Source of the DNA: Streptomyces sp. UW30
GTDB lineage: Bacteria > Actinomycetota > Actinomycetes > Streptomycetales > Streptomycetaceae
NCBI RefSeq assembly: GCF_008042075.1
Contig: NZ_RDBN01000037.1
Coordinates: forward strand, 1,879,842 to 1,930,188
Direction of reading: 5' to 3'
DNA length: 50,347 bases
In this document: one piece after another, positions 41,055 through 50,347 of the stretch
Layout: the number at the start of each line of letters is the position of its first letter
Numbering within the stretch: the first letter of the stretch is position 1
Translations under genes and position numbers: made by a program
Notes under the pieces: generated by a model
What the model was told of the DNA's origin: nothing
What the model saw: the letters and a program-made list of their open reading frames with translations, nothing else
Databases searched by the model: none

Positions 41055-42446
41055 GTGACGACCGACCGCATCAGCCTCAGCCCCGAGGCCGCCCGGCAGC
41101 TAGCGACCACGACGAAGACGACACCGCAGATGCGTGGTGTCACACCGCGCTATCTGCTGCGGGCTCTTCCCTGGGTCGATGTGGAATCAGGTGTCTACCG
41201 CGTCAACCGGCGCCGCACCTACGTCCTCGGCGACGACCGCATCAGCACCCACGCCGACGACGAAGGTTCGCGCGTCATTCCCGGCGACTTACGCGAGATC
41301 TCGTATCTCCGCGACACCGATGACGCGCTGCTCGGCCAACTCGCCGATGCCTTCACGGAGATGAGCTTCGAGCCCGGTCAGGTGCTGGTGCGCGAGGGCG
41401 ACACCGCCGAGCACCTCTGGGTGATCGTCCGGGGTCGCGCCGAGAAGCGGACCACCGGACGGTACGGCGACGAAGCGCTCATCCAGGTCATCGGCGACGG
41501 GCAGTACTTCGACCTGGAGGCGTGGACCAAGGGTGAGCCCATGCCGTACGCCGTGAAGGCCGTCACGCCGGGCGTCGCCCTGCGCGCCGAGCGTTCGGCG
41601 CTCGCCGGGCTCATGGACCGCGACGAGACTCTGCGCGGGGCCGTGGACTCGTACGCGGCGGGCGGCATGCCCACACCCGGCGCCGAGGCGCCGATCGACC
41701 TGAGCGGCGGCCATGTGGGGGAGGTCGACCTGCCGAGCACCTACGTGGACTACGAGGACGCGCCGCGTGAGTACCACATGACGCTCGCGCAGACCCGGAT
41801 GATGGTGCACTCCCGCGTCGCCGACCTCTACAACGGGCCGATGGACCAGACGCGTACGCAGGCCAATCTGACCGTCCAGGCCCTGCGTGAGCGGCAGGAG
41901 AACCTGATGCTCAACCACCCCGAGTTCGGGCTCCTCCACAACGTGCCGGCCGGCCAGCGCGTGCAGGCGCGCACCGGTGCGCCCACCCCTGACGACCTGG
42001 ACGAGCTGCTCGCGAAGGTGTGGAAGCAGCCCGCCTACTTCCTCGCGCACCCGCGGGCGATCGCCGCGTTCGGGCGCGAATGTACGCGGCGGGGAGTGCC
42101 CCCGGTGACGGACAGCCGGTTCGGCAGCCCCCTGCTGACCTGGCGGGGTGTGCCGCTCCTTCCCTCCGACAAGGTGCCCTGCCCGAACGGCTCCGGCGAC
42201 GTCGCGGGGACCACCGAGATCCTGCTGATGCGGACCGGCGAGGCGGAGCAGGGTGTGGTGGGGCTGCGTCCCGCGGGGGTGCCGGACGAGGTCGAACCGG
42301 GCCTGTCCATGCGGAACATGGGCATGGACCAGAAGGGCATCACGTCGTACCTGATGACGGCCTACTTCAACACCGCAGTGCTGGTGGACGACGCCATCGC
42401 CGTGCTCCAGAACGTCGAGGTGTCCAAGTACCATGACTACTCCTGA
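41055..42446 (+). CDS. Family 2 encapsulin shell protein with internal cNMP-binding-like domain
   Basis: 463 residues. Residues ~90-200 are a cyclic-nucleotide-binding-like beta roll inserted between two halves of an HK97-type shell fold; residues ~225-463 (RMMVHSRVADLYNGPMDQTRTQANLTVQALRERQENLMLNHPEFGLLHNV ... LPSDKVPC ... AVLVDDAIAVLQNVEVSKY) match the family 2 encapsulins, which assemble into protein nanocompartments. The inserted domain lacks the usual phosphate-binding cassette (no FGE...RTA; the stretch is GDGQYFDLEAW... PYAVKA), so it may not bind cAMP. GAGGAG precedes GTG 41055 by six bases. The next gene, a cysteine desulfurase, starts 14 bases before this stop: probable cargo. Confidence 0.88.
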   Translation: MTTDRISLSPEAARQLATTTKTTPQMRGVTPRYLLRALPWVDVESGVYRVNRRRTYVLGDDRISTHADDEGSRVIPGDLREISYLRDTDDALLGQLADAFTEMSFEPGQVLVREGDTAEHLWVIVRGRAEKRTTGRYGDEALIQVIGDGQYFDLEAWTKGEPMPYAVKAVTPGVALRAERSALAGLMDRDETLRGAVDSYAAGGMPTPGAEAPIDLSGGHVGEVDLPSTYVDYEDAPREYHMTLAQTRMMVHSRVADLYNGPMDQTRTQANLTVQALRERQENLMLNHPEFGLLHNVPAGQRVQARTGAPTPDDLDELLAKVWKQPAYFLAHPRAIAAFGRECTRRGVPPVTDSRFGSPLLTWRGVPLLPSDKVPCPNGSGDVAGTTEILLMRTGEAEQGVVGLRPAGVPDEVEPGLSMRNMGMDQKGITSYLMTAYFNTAVLVDDAIAVLQNVEVSKYHDYS

Positions 42447-43719
42447 CGTCACGGCGTGGCCGGACGGGTCGGCGGACCCGGCCTCCCGGTTGCGTCAACC
42501 GGGCGGGTTCAGCGCCGAGTTGGTGCGACAGGACTTCCCGATCCTGCACCGCACCGTCAACGGCCGTCCCCTGGTCTGGCTGGACAACGCGGCCACGACC
42601 CAGAAGCCGCGTCAGGTCATCGAGGCGCTCGCCGCCTACTACGGCGCCGCCAACTCCAACATCCACCGCGGCGCCCACACCATGGCGCGGGAGGCCACCG
42701 AGGCGTACGAGGCGGGCAGGGCGGCCGTCGCCGACTTCCTCGGCGCCGCGGACCCGGGCGACATCGTCTTCGTACGCGGCACCACGGAGGCCATCAATCT
42801 CGTCGCCCAGAGCTGGGGCCCGGCCAACCTCGGGCCCGGGGACGATGTCCTGGTGCCGGTCCTCGAGCACCACTCGGACATCGTGCCCTGGCAGATGATC
42901 GCCCGGCAGACCGGCGCGCGGCTCGTGCCGATCCCTCTCACGAAGGACGGGGAGATCGACCAGGACGCGTACCGCGACCTGCTGTCCTCGCGGACCCAAC
43001 TCGTCGCGATCAGCCATGCGTCGAACGTCCTCGGCACCGTCCCGCCGGTCAAGGAGATGACGGCACTCGCGCACCGCTACAACGCCAAGGTGCTGGTGGA
43101 CGGCGCCCAGGCGGTCGCTCATTTCCCCGTCGACGTTACTGACCTGGACGCGGACTTCTATGCGTTCTCGGGCCACAAGCTGTTCGCGCCGACCGGCATC
43201 GGCGCCCTGTACGTGAAGCCGGACGTCCTCGCGGGGATGGCACCGTGGCAGGGCGGCGGCAACATGATCGAATCCGTGGCCTTCGGGGAGACCACCTTCG
43301 CGCCGGTCCCGCACAGGATGGAAGCCGGCACCGGCCACATCGGCGGAGTCGTCGGACTGCTCGCCGCCCTGAACTGGCTGACGTCCCTCGACCGCGAGGC
43401 CGTCGCGGTCTACGAGGGGGACCTCATGGCGTATGCGCGGGAGGCCCTCGCCACGGTTCCCGGGCTCGAGTTGATCGGCTCGGCGCCCGATCGGATCGCG
43501 GTGCTCACCTTCACGCTCGCCGGGCAGGACCCGGCCGCCGTCGCGGACTGGCTCGACCGTGACGGGATCGCCGTCCGTGCCGGTCATCACTGTGCCCAGC
43601 CGGCTCTCGCCCACTACGGACTTCAGTCGGCGGCGCGCGCCTCGCTCGCGCTCTACAACACCTACGGGGAGGTGGACCAGCTCGTCGCCTCGCTGCGCAG
43701 ACTGCAAGAGGCCGGCTGA
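42433..43719 (+). CDS. Cysteine desulfurase (SufS type), probable encapsulin cargo
   Basis: 428 residues. PLP lysine Lys249 in YAFSGHKLFAPTG, catalytic Cys387 in VRAGHHCAQPALAHYG, and the class II SufS-like HHSDIVPWQ and SHASNVLGTVPPVKEM segments. It mobilises sulfur from cysteine as a persulfide. About 30 residues (rich in Pro, Asp, Ser, Gly) precede the usual SufS start RQDFPIL; a cargo-targeting extension is plausible but is much shorter than the long disordered one of known cyanobacterial encapsulin desulfurases. Overlaps the encapsulin gene by 14 bases. No SufU, SufBCD or sulfurtransferase neighbours. Confidence 0.88.
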   Translation: MTTPDVTAWPDGSADPASRLRQPGGFSAELVRQDFPILHRTVNGRPLVWLDNAATTQKPRQVIEALAAYYGAANSNIHRGAHTMAREATEAYEAGRAAVADFLGAADPGDIVFVRGTTEAINLVAQSWGPANLGPGDDVLVPVLEHHSDIVPWQMIARQTGARLVPIPLTKDGEIDQDAYRDLLSSRTQLVAISHASNVLGTVPPVKEMTALAHRYNAKVLVDGAQAVAHFPVDVTDLDADFYAFSGHKLFAPTGIGALYVKPDVLAGMAPWQGGGNMIESVAFGETTFAPVPHRMEAGTGHIGGVVGLLAALNWLTSLDREAVAVYEGDLMAYAREALATVPGLELIGSAPDRIAVLTFTLAGQDPAAVADWLDRDGIAVRAGHHCAQPALAHYGLQSAARASLALYNTYGEVDQLVASLRRLQEAG

Positions 43720-43746
43720 CGACGGGAGCCGGAACTGATCCGGGTT

Positions 43747-43782
43747 CGGGGCCGCGCGACCGGAGACGGCCGCACGGCCCCG
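43747..43782. terminator. Bidirectional terminator between the desulfurase and phosphatase genes
   Basis: CGGGGCCG (43747-43754) pairs with CGGCCCCG (43775-43782); the 20-base interior can form a small inner stem. It lies in the 118-base gap between two convergent genes. Confidence 0.65.
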
Positions 43783-43837
43783 GATTCTGCGCGTCCGGGC
43801 CGGTGTCCGCGGCGGGCGAGAGGATCGTTCGGTTCGC

Positions 43838-45991
43838 TCAACCCGTGGGCAGCACACGTGCGATGAGCAGTGCCACGTCGTCGGAGTTGTCGGGCTGGTG
43901 CAGGGTGCGCAGGAGCAGGTCGCAGCACTCCTCCAGCGGGCGGTCGGGGTCGTCGAGGAGCTCCAGGAGGGCGTCGAGGCGCTCGTCGAGGGGATGCTGG
44001 CGGGTCTCGACGAGCCCGTCGGTGTAGAACACCAGCTGGTCGCCCTGTTCGAGGGCCACGGTCGTCGTCGAGAAGGCGACGCCGCCGACGCCCAGGGGCG
44101 CCCCCGTGGGCAGTTCGAGGAGCTCCGGAGCGTGGCCGTGGCGGACGCGCACGGGCGGCAGGTGCCCGGCGTTGGCGATCCGGCACTGCCGCAGCCGCGG
44201 GTCGTAGACGGCGTAGACGCAGGTGGCGATGGAGTGGTCGAGGCCCTCGGTGATCTTGTCGAGGTGCTCCAGGAGCCGCGTCGGTTCGAGGTCCAGGGAG
44301 GCCAGCGTGTGGGTCGCGGTGCGCAGCCGGCCCATCGTCGTGGCGGCGTCGATGCCGCTGCCCATCACGTCACCGACGACGAGCGCGGTCTTGCCGTCCT
44401 CCAGCGGGATCACGTCGAACCAGTCGCCGCCGACCTCCGCGCCGGCGCCCGCCGGCTGGTAGCGGGAGGCGACCTCCAGGCCGCCGGTCACCGCGGGGTG
44501 GCTGGGCAGCAGGCTGCGCTGGAGGGTCAGGGCGGTGTCGCGGGCGTTCTGGTACCAGCGGGCGTTGTCGATCTGCACAGCCGCGCGGGCCGCCAGTTCC
44601 CGGGCGAGCAGCATGTCGTCCTCGCTGAACGGCAGCGGATTGCGGGTGCGCTTGAGGTCGAGGGCGCCGAGCACCTCGCCCCGCGCGATCAGCGGCACCG
44701 CCAGATAGGAGTGCACGCCCGCGCGGCCCAGCTGCACCGCGGCCTCGGGGGAGCGGGCGATGCGCGGCAGGTCCTGCTCCTCGACATGGGCGACCAGGAC
44801 GGGACTGCCGGTCCGTACGCACTCGGTGACGAGGCGGTCCGGCCCGTAGCGGGCGACCTCGCCTGGCGGGTCGGCGGCGTCGAGCGCCTCCGTGGCGTGG
44901 TCGGCCTGGACGGCCAGGGCGCGGATCACCGCGGACTCGGCGGGGCCGAGGCTGCTGCGTCTGCCCACCACCACGGCCTCGAGCAGGTCGACCGCCGCGA
45001 TGTCGGCGAGCTCCGGCACGGCCACGTCGGCCAGCTCGCGTGCCGTGCGGTCCAGGTCCAGCGTGGTGCCGATCCGCGCCGAGGCGTCGGCGATGAGTGC
45101 CAGTCGCCGGCGTGCCGTCTCGGCCTCCAGAGCGGCCTCGTGCTGCATGGTGATGTCCACGGCCATCCCGGCGACACCGAGCACCGTCCCGGCCGTGTCC
45201 TCCAGCCGGTACAGCGAGACGGACCAGTAGTGCTCCCGGTCGGGATCCGCCGGGGTCCGGCCCACGATGCGCTGGTTGACCCGCGGATTCCCCGTCCGCA
45301 GCACGTCCAGCAGCGCCGCCTCGATCGCGTCTGCGTCGACATCGGGCAGCAGCTCACGCGGTGTGTGGCCGATGTGGTCCTCGGCGGGGATGCCGTTGAG
45401 CAGCGCCAGGGCCGCGTTGACCGAGACGTACCGCAGCTCGGTGTCCAGGACGGCGAGCCCGACCGGAGCCTGGGCGATCGTGCGCGTGGAAAGGGCGACG
45501 TCCCGCTCCAGCCGGCGGACGGTCGTCTGGTCGGCGCACAGGCCCAGCGCGTAGATGTCCCCCTGGTCGTCCAGCAGCCGCATGTTGCGGAACTCCACCA
45601 GGCGCGTGCCGCCGTCCTTGCGCCGAATCGGGAACGCACCGGCCCAGCCCTCACCGGTCTTCATGACGTCGGCGAACAGTTTGACGACCAGGTCCACGTG
45701 CTGTTCGTGAACCATGATCTGGGCCGCGTACTGGCCCAGCGCCTCCTGCGCCGAGTAGCCGAACAACTCCTCGGCCTGCGGGCTCCACAGCACGATGCGC
45801 CCCTCGATGTCCAGCACCACCGAGGCCACGCCGAGCACGTCGAGCAACCCGCTCGGGCCCATGGGCCCGCGCACCGGCTCGCCGCCCTCGGCGCCGGGAA
45901 ATTCGGCTGGAGACATCCCACGCACCGCCTTCGCCGCTCCTTGCGGCACGCCGTTCCCCCGTGCCGACTCCCCTTGTTCTATCGCGTTCAA
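43838..45991 (-). CDS. PP2C-type SpoIIE phosphatase with PAS, PAS and GAF domains
   Basis: 717 residues. PAS1 at ~50-165 (VASVVLDIEGRIVLWSPQAEELFGYSAQEALGQ), PAS2 at ~170-285 (VGLAVLDTELRYVSVNAALALLNG), GAF at ~310-475, then a SpoIIE/RsbU phosphatase with GGDWFDVIPL (metal Asp), GDVMGSGIDAATTM, ANAGHLPPVRV and TDGLVETR. No HATPase domain, so it dephosphorylates a partner anti-sigma antagonist rather than acting as a kinase. Streptomyces has dozens of such sensors for stress and development. The longest frame uses TTG 45991 (GGAGACGG upstream); GTG 45949 or ATG 45916 are possible. Confidence 0.88.
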   Translation of the reverse strand: MNAIEQGESARGNGVPQGAAKAVRGMSPAEFPGAEGGEPVRGPMGPSGLLDVLGVASVVLDIEGRIVLWSPQAEELFGYSAQEALGQYAAQIMVHEQHVDLVVKLFADVMKTGEGWAGAFPIRRKDGGTRLVEFRNMRLLDDQGDIYALGLCADQTTVRRLERDVALSTRTIAQAPVGLAVLDTELRYVSVNAALALLNGIPAEDHIGHTPRELLPDVDADAIEAALLDVLRTGNPRVNQRIVGRTPADPDREHYWSVSLYRLEDTAGTVLGVAGMAVDITMQHEAALEAETARRRLALIADASARIGTTLDLDRTARELADVAVPELADIAAVDLLEAVVVGRRSSLGPAESAVIRALAVQADHATEALDAADPPGEVARYGPDRLVTECVRTGSPVLVAHVEEQDLPRIARSPEAAVQLGRAGVHSYLAVPLIARGEVLGALDLKRTRNPLPFSEDDMLLARELAARAAVQIDNARWYQNARDTALTLQRSLLPSHPAVTGGLEVASRYQPAGAGAEVGGDWFDVIPLEDGKTALVVGDVMGSGIDAATTMGRLRTATHTLASLDLEPTRLLEHLDKITEGLDHSIATCVYAVYDPRLRQCRIANAGHLPPVRVRHGHAPELLELPTGAPLGVGGVAFSTTTVALEQGDQLVFYTDGLVETRQHPLDERLDALLELLDDPDRPLEECCDLLLRTLHQPDNSDDVALLIARVLPTG

Positions 45992-46185
45992 CCGTCTCCG
46001 GGCCCCCTCGGTCGCTCACCTCCACCATCCCTCAACACGACGGCGAACGTCCGATGAAGTCAGCACCGGGGCACGCGACTGTGGCCGATCAGACAGCGGG
46101 CGTTCTTTCTTTGGTCTGTACATGACCACATCGCCCGGCCAGACTGTCCGCCGACACACCCCCACCCCCCTGAGGAGTCGCTCCC

Positions 46186-47058
46186 ATGGCCCTGCGTGCC
46201 CGGCAACGTTGTCATGCCGCTCTCACCGGCCTCGTCGCCCTCGCCTCCGCAGCCGTGCTGTCCTCCGCGGCGCCCGCGCAGGCCGCCGACACCTGGACGG
46301 AGGCGGGTTCCGACCGAGCCGACCCGCTGACCGAGAGTCAGGGTCTGACCTCCGTCGAGGTCCCGGCGAACAGCCCCAACCGCTACACCGGCATCGGCAC
46401 CATCCCCGTCTCCGTGTCCAGCCGCGGCTGGAACCACGTGGGCGACCCCGACGCCTCCTACAACGGCTACTACGTCGAGCCGTACCAGGCGGACTCGGGC
46501 ACCGCGAAGATGTTCCGGGTGCAGGCGCCGAACGGGACCTGGTCGGAATACGTCCACGCGCTGGGCTCGGGCGAGGCGCTGAACAACTCGTTCGTCGCGA
46601 TCTCTCCGGGCGGCCAGTGGATGGTCTCGGGCGAGTGGGGCACCATGACCCGCCTGCTGGTCCACCCCACCCCCGGCGTCAACCCGAGCACCTCGCCCTC
46701 GGCGAACCTCCCCTGGACCTCCAGCATCCGGCTCGACCACGCCGTACGTGACGTGCAGGGCTGCGACTTCCTGAGCGCCACGACCCTGCTGTGCTCCTCC
46801 GACGACCCGGCGGGCACCCTTTTCGGCATGACCAAGCCGCTGCTGCAGATCGACCTCTCCGCCGAGCCCGGCAGCTCCGACGTGACCGGCCATGTCACGG
46901 CCCTGCGCCAGCTCCCGCTGCGCAGCTCCTGCTCGGGCGGGTTCGAGACGGAGGGCATCGACTACGACCGCCGTACCGGCACTCTGCGCGTGATCGTGAT
47001 CTCGCCGGGCTTCTGCGTGCTGACCGACAGCAAGACGTACAAGTTCACGCGCGGCTGA
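46186..47058 (+). CDS. Secreted protein of unknown function
   Basis: 290 residues. Clear signal peptide, cleavage after AQA (residue ~33). The mature part is beta-rich with repeats of aromatic/Gly motifs (IPVSVSSRGWNHVGDPDASYNGYYVEPYQ, ISPGGQWMVSGEWGTMTRLLVHPTPG) that suggest a beta-propeller, and four late Cys (GCDF, LLCSS, SSCSGG, GFCVL). I cannot assign a family with certainty. GAGGAG precedes ATG 46186 by eight bases. The 194-base gap upstream (45992-46185) contains a T-rich stretch (TTCTTTCTTTGGTCTG) but no identified site. Confidence 0.7.
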   Translation: MALRARQRCHAALTGLVALASAAVLSSAAPAQAADTWTEAGSDRADPLTESQGLTSVEVPANSPNRYTGIGTIPVSVSSRGWNHVGDPDASYNGYYVEPYQADSGTAKMFRVQAPNGTWSEYVHALGSGEALNNSFVAISPGGQWMVSGEWGTMTRLLVHPTPGVNPSTSPSANLPWTSSIRLDHAVRDVQGCDFLSATTLLCSSDDPAGTLFGMTKPLLQIDLSAEPGSSDVTGHVTALRQLPLRSSCSGGFETEGIDYDRRTGTLRVIVISPGFCVLTDSKTYKFTRG

Positions 47059-47179
47059 GGCTCGCACGGGCGGGCTCCGCCGGTAGTGCTCCGGCGCGGG
47101 TGGTGCTTTTCTTGGGTTGGGGTCCGGTTCCGCGGGCTACTCGTGGCACCGCGGCGCGGCCACGAGAGGAGCGGTCACG

Positions 47180-47560
47180 ATGCGACGTGAACGACTGCAC
47201 GAGGAGCCCGTCTCCGTCGAGATCAGCGGATGCAGCAAGGAAGACGCCCGGATCGTGTTCGACGCGCTGTGCACGTGCTTCGAGTCCGACCGGGCCCCCG
47301 AGGACGTGCCGCAGCAGCTCCATGAGACGCGCCCGATGGTGTGGCTCGGCACGTTCGAGGTGACGGACGCCCAGGAGTGCCCGGCGCCGGCCCGGCTCTC
47401 GTCGTCCGTCGAGGCCGACGCGCAGGGCGGCTACTGGGCCATCGAACGGCTGCGTACGACCCTGGACTCCCTGTTCACGGTGCATGACCTCACCTCGGCG
47501 TCGGGTGACCAGGAGCGGGAGCTGCACGTGGTGCTGAAGAGCCGCCCCGGCCTTGCGTGA
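47180..47560 (+). CDS. Conserved hypothetical protein
   Basis: 126 residues, no signal peptide or membrane segment. The pattern EEPVSVEISGCSKEDARIVFDALCTCF and VTDAQECPAPARLSSSVEADAQGGYWAIERLRTTLDSLF suggests a small alpha/beta protein; it has no catalytic motif I can recognise. AGGAG lies eight bases before ATG 47180. The codon bias supports expression, and it ends 40 bases before a convergent M20 gene. Confidence 0.6.
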   Translation: MRRERLHEEPVSVEISGCSKEDARIVFDALCTCFESDRAPEDVPQQLHETRPMVWLGTFEVTDAQECPAPARLSSSVEADAQGGYWAIERLRTTLDSLFTVHDLTSASGDQERELHVVLKSRPGLA

Positions 47561-47600
47561 GCGGGTCCGGCGTGACCGAGTCCGGCAAGGGCGAGCTCGG

Positions 47601-48761
47601 TCATGACGGGCCCAGCAGGGCGAGCAGGGCGCGCCGGTAGGCGGCGTGGACGGCGGGCAGGTCCTCGAGACAGGCCCGCTCGTCCACGCCGTGCAGCCCC
47701 GCGTAGCGCACCCCGAAGCCCGCTGTGGCCGGGATGCCCTCGCCTGCGAGCAGGTTGCCGATGTTCGAGGGGCCCGCGGTCCTGGGCCGGACGGTCAGCC
47801 CCTCCCGCACCGCGGCGTCCAGGAGCGCCGCCGCGGGCTGCTGCCCTTCGGCCAGCCGATACGGCGGCCAGGACGCGACCGCATCGATCGAGGTCGGCCG
47901 CGGCGAGGGCACGTCGGCGTCCAGCTCGCCCACCGCCTCGCGGACCAGCCGTTCGGCGGCGCGGGCACCGAAGCCGGGAGTGGTGCGGATGTCGATGCCC
48001 AGCTCGCACAGGTCGGGCACGACCGAGAAGCCCTGGCCACCGTGGCAGGACGTCACCGTCAGCTTCGGCGGCAGCGGGAACTCACCCTCGGCGCCCGGAA
48101 GCTCGGCCTCCTCCAGCAGTCGTACGAGACGCGCCGCGCGCGAGACCGCACCCGGCGTCGTGCGGCGGGACCCCGAGTGGCCCGAGGCCGCGTGCACGGC
48201 GATCGTGGCGCGCCACAGGCCGCGCCCGCCCACCACGACCTCGTCGAGCCCCGGGTAGCCGATCATCACGCCGGACGGACGGACCGCCGCGGCATCCGCC
48301 AGGTAGGCGCGGGCACCGCCGAAGCCGCCCGTGTGCTCGTCGACGTCGAGGAGCACCGCGAGCCCGCCGTGCAGGTCGGCGGCCCGGCCGTGCAGTTCTG
48401 CCGCGATGGCGCAGAACAGCGCCGCGGCGAGCTTGGAGTCCGCGGCGCCCCTGCCGCGCAGCCAGCCGTCGACGACGTCGCCGCAGTCCGGCGGGAACGA
48501 CCAGGCAGCCTCGTCCCCGTACGGCGCGGTGTCGACGCAGGCGTCCAGCGCCCACCAGGGGCCGGGCCGGCCGCCCGCGACCTCGATCAGCAGACCGACG
48601 GTGCCGCCCCGGTCGCCGCGGAGGCGGCGATACGCCAGCCCGCGCCCGGCGAGCCAGTCCTCCAGGACGCCGAGGACGGGGCCGTAGTCGTCGATCCCGG
48701 CGCGGCTGGAGCGGCGGATCAGTCGCTGGGCGAGATCGATCACGTCGGCGTGTGCGGTCAT
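47601..48761 (-). CDS. M20-family metallopeptidase with altered metal ligands
   Basis: 386 residues, ArgE/DapE/carboxypeptidase G2 fold. The first metal motif is LDACVDTAPYGD: the usual His of HxD is Cys75, Asp77 kept. GRGAADSK gives the bridging Asp108, and the usual EE pair is EH in VDEHTGG (Glu142, His143). The late GLHGVDERA has the last His. The lid domain lies between ~170 and 285. Either a modified metal site or a non-peptidase role is possible. ATG 48761; divergent from the fadH-like gene. Confidence 0.82.
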   Translation of the reverse strand: MTAHADVIDLAQRLIRRSSRAGIDDYGPVLGVLEDWLAGRGLAYRRLRGDRGGTVGLLIEVAGGRPGPWWALDACVDTAPYGDEAAWSFPPDCGDVVDGWLRGRGAADSKLAAALFCAIAAELHGRAADLHGGLAVLLDVDEHTGGFGGARAYLADAAAVRPSGVMIGYPGLDEVVVGGRGLWRATIAVHAASGHSGSRRTTPGAVSRAARLVRLLEEAELPGAEGEFPLPPKLTVTSCHGGQGFSVVPDLCELGIDIRTTPGFGARAAERLVREAVGELDADVPSPRPTSIDAVASWPPYRLAEGQQPAAALLDAAVREGLTVRPRTAGPSNIGNLLAGEGIPATAGFGVRYAGLHGVDERACLEDLPAVHAAYRRALLALLGPS

Positions 48762-48865
48762 GGGGCCACTGTGCCCGAAGGCGGCCGGTGCCCGAGGGCG
48801 GGTGTCCGGTGGGCGGTGCCCTGGGGTGGCCGGTGTCAGTGGCCGGTGTCACCCTCCCCCGGTTG

Positions 48866-48879
48866 TGCAACTAGTTGCA
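48866..48879. promoter_or_regulatory. Palindromic operator in the fadH-like promoter
   Basis: TGCAACTAGTTGCA, a perfect 14-base palindrome, 61 bases upstream of the fadH-like ATG and 105 bases from the M20 start. It shares GTGCAACTAGT with the marR upstream region (5595-5605). A MarR- or TetR-like repressor site is the best guess. Confidence 0.5.
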
Positions 48880-48882
48880 TAA

Positions 48883-50347
<1,465 letters not shown>

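Noticed and set aside
41289..42452. Leftward frame opposite the encapsulin gene
   Set aside because: His/Arg/Val shadow composition and no recognisable motif.

Overview
The window is high-GC actinobacterial DNA, almost certainly a Streptomyces chromosome. The evidence is the strong G/C bias at third codon positions, GTG and TTG starts, ATGA/GTGA stop-start overlaps, leaderless-looking promoters and several genus-typical families (SpoIIE-type phosphatase with PAS and GAF domains, two-gene fluoride channel, encapsulin with a cNMP-like domain). About 47 protein genes are supported. I see no rRNA, tRNA, insertion sequence or CRISPR array.

Left part (1-6.0 kb): a truncated zinc-ribbon membrane protein, a phosphoribosyltransferase/hydrolase fusion, a flavin monooxygenase, an SseB-like protein closed by a perfect 20-bp terminator stem, an orphan PqqB-like protein, and a MarR regulator with a VOC protein. 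6.1-14.2 kb is a complete galactan-utilisation locus. A secreted GH53 galactanase cuts beta-1,4-galactan, an ABC importer (lipoprotein plus two permeases) brings in the oligomers, a cytosolic GH42 beta-galactosidase finishes them, and a LacI regulator translationally coupled to the permeases probably acts at operator-like palindromes in the divergent promoter region.

14.4-23.7 kb: an HTH protein, an SRPBCC protein, a translationally coupled fluoride-channel operon (crcB, DUF190, crcB), uppP, then an amino-acid amide operon. The last consists of a FadR-type regulator, an asparagine-type permease, asparaginase, aspartate ammonia-lyase and glutaminase, which together turn Asn and Gln into fumarate, glutamate and ammonia. 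23.7-28.6 kb: two coupled GT-C mannosyltransferase-like membrane proteins, a DD-carboxypeptidase that overlaps the second of them tail to tail by 253 bp, and a short divergent Rho paralogue.

28.8-38.6 kb: two methyltransferases, SnoaL-like proteins, a PadR regulator, a broken thioesterase gene, a GntR/UTRA regulator, a serine hydrolase, a CE7 esterase, an 8-oxoguanine-deaminase-like amidohydrolase, and a sulfite-oxidase-like protein with a flavin reductase. 38.7-43.8 kb: a PrmC-like methyltransferase preceded by a leader with mutually exclusive helices (riboswitch-like), a membrane protein, and a family 2 encapsulin shell gene overlapping a cysteine desulfurase gene, which suggests a protein nanocompartment. 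43.8-50.3 kb: a SpoIIE-type phosphatase, two hypothetical proteins, an unusual M20 peptidase and a truncated FadH-type dienoyl-CoA reductase whose promoter shares an 11-base operator core with the marR region at 5.6 kb.

The most interesting points are the encapsulin/desulfurase pair, the switching leader at 38.8-38.94 kb, the divergent Rho with its pyrimidine-rich leader, a three-copy interspersed hairpin repeat with a compensatory base change, and the long antisense gene overlap.
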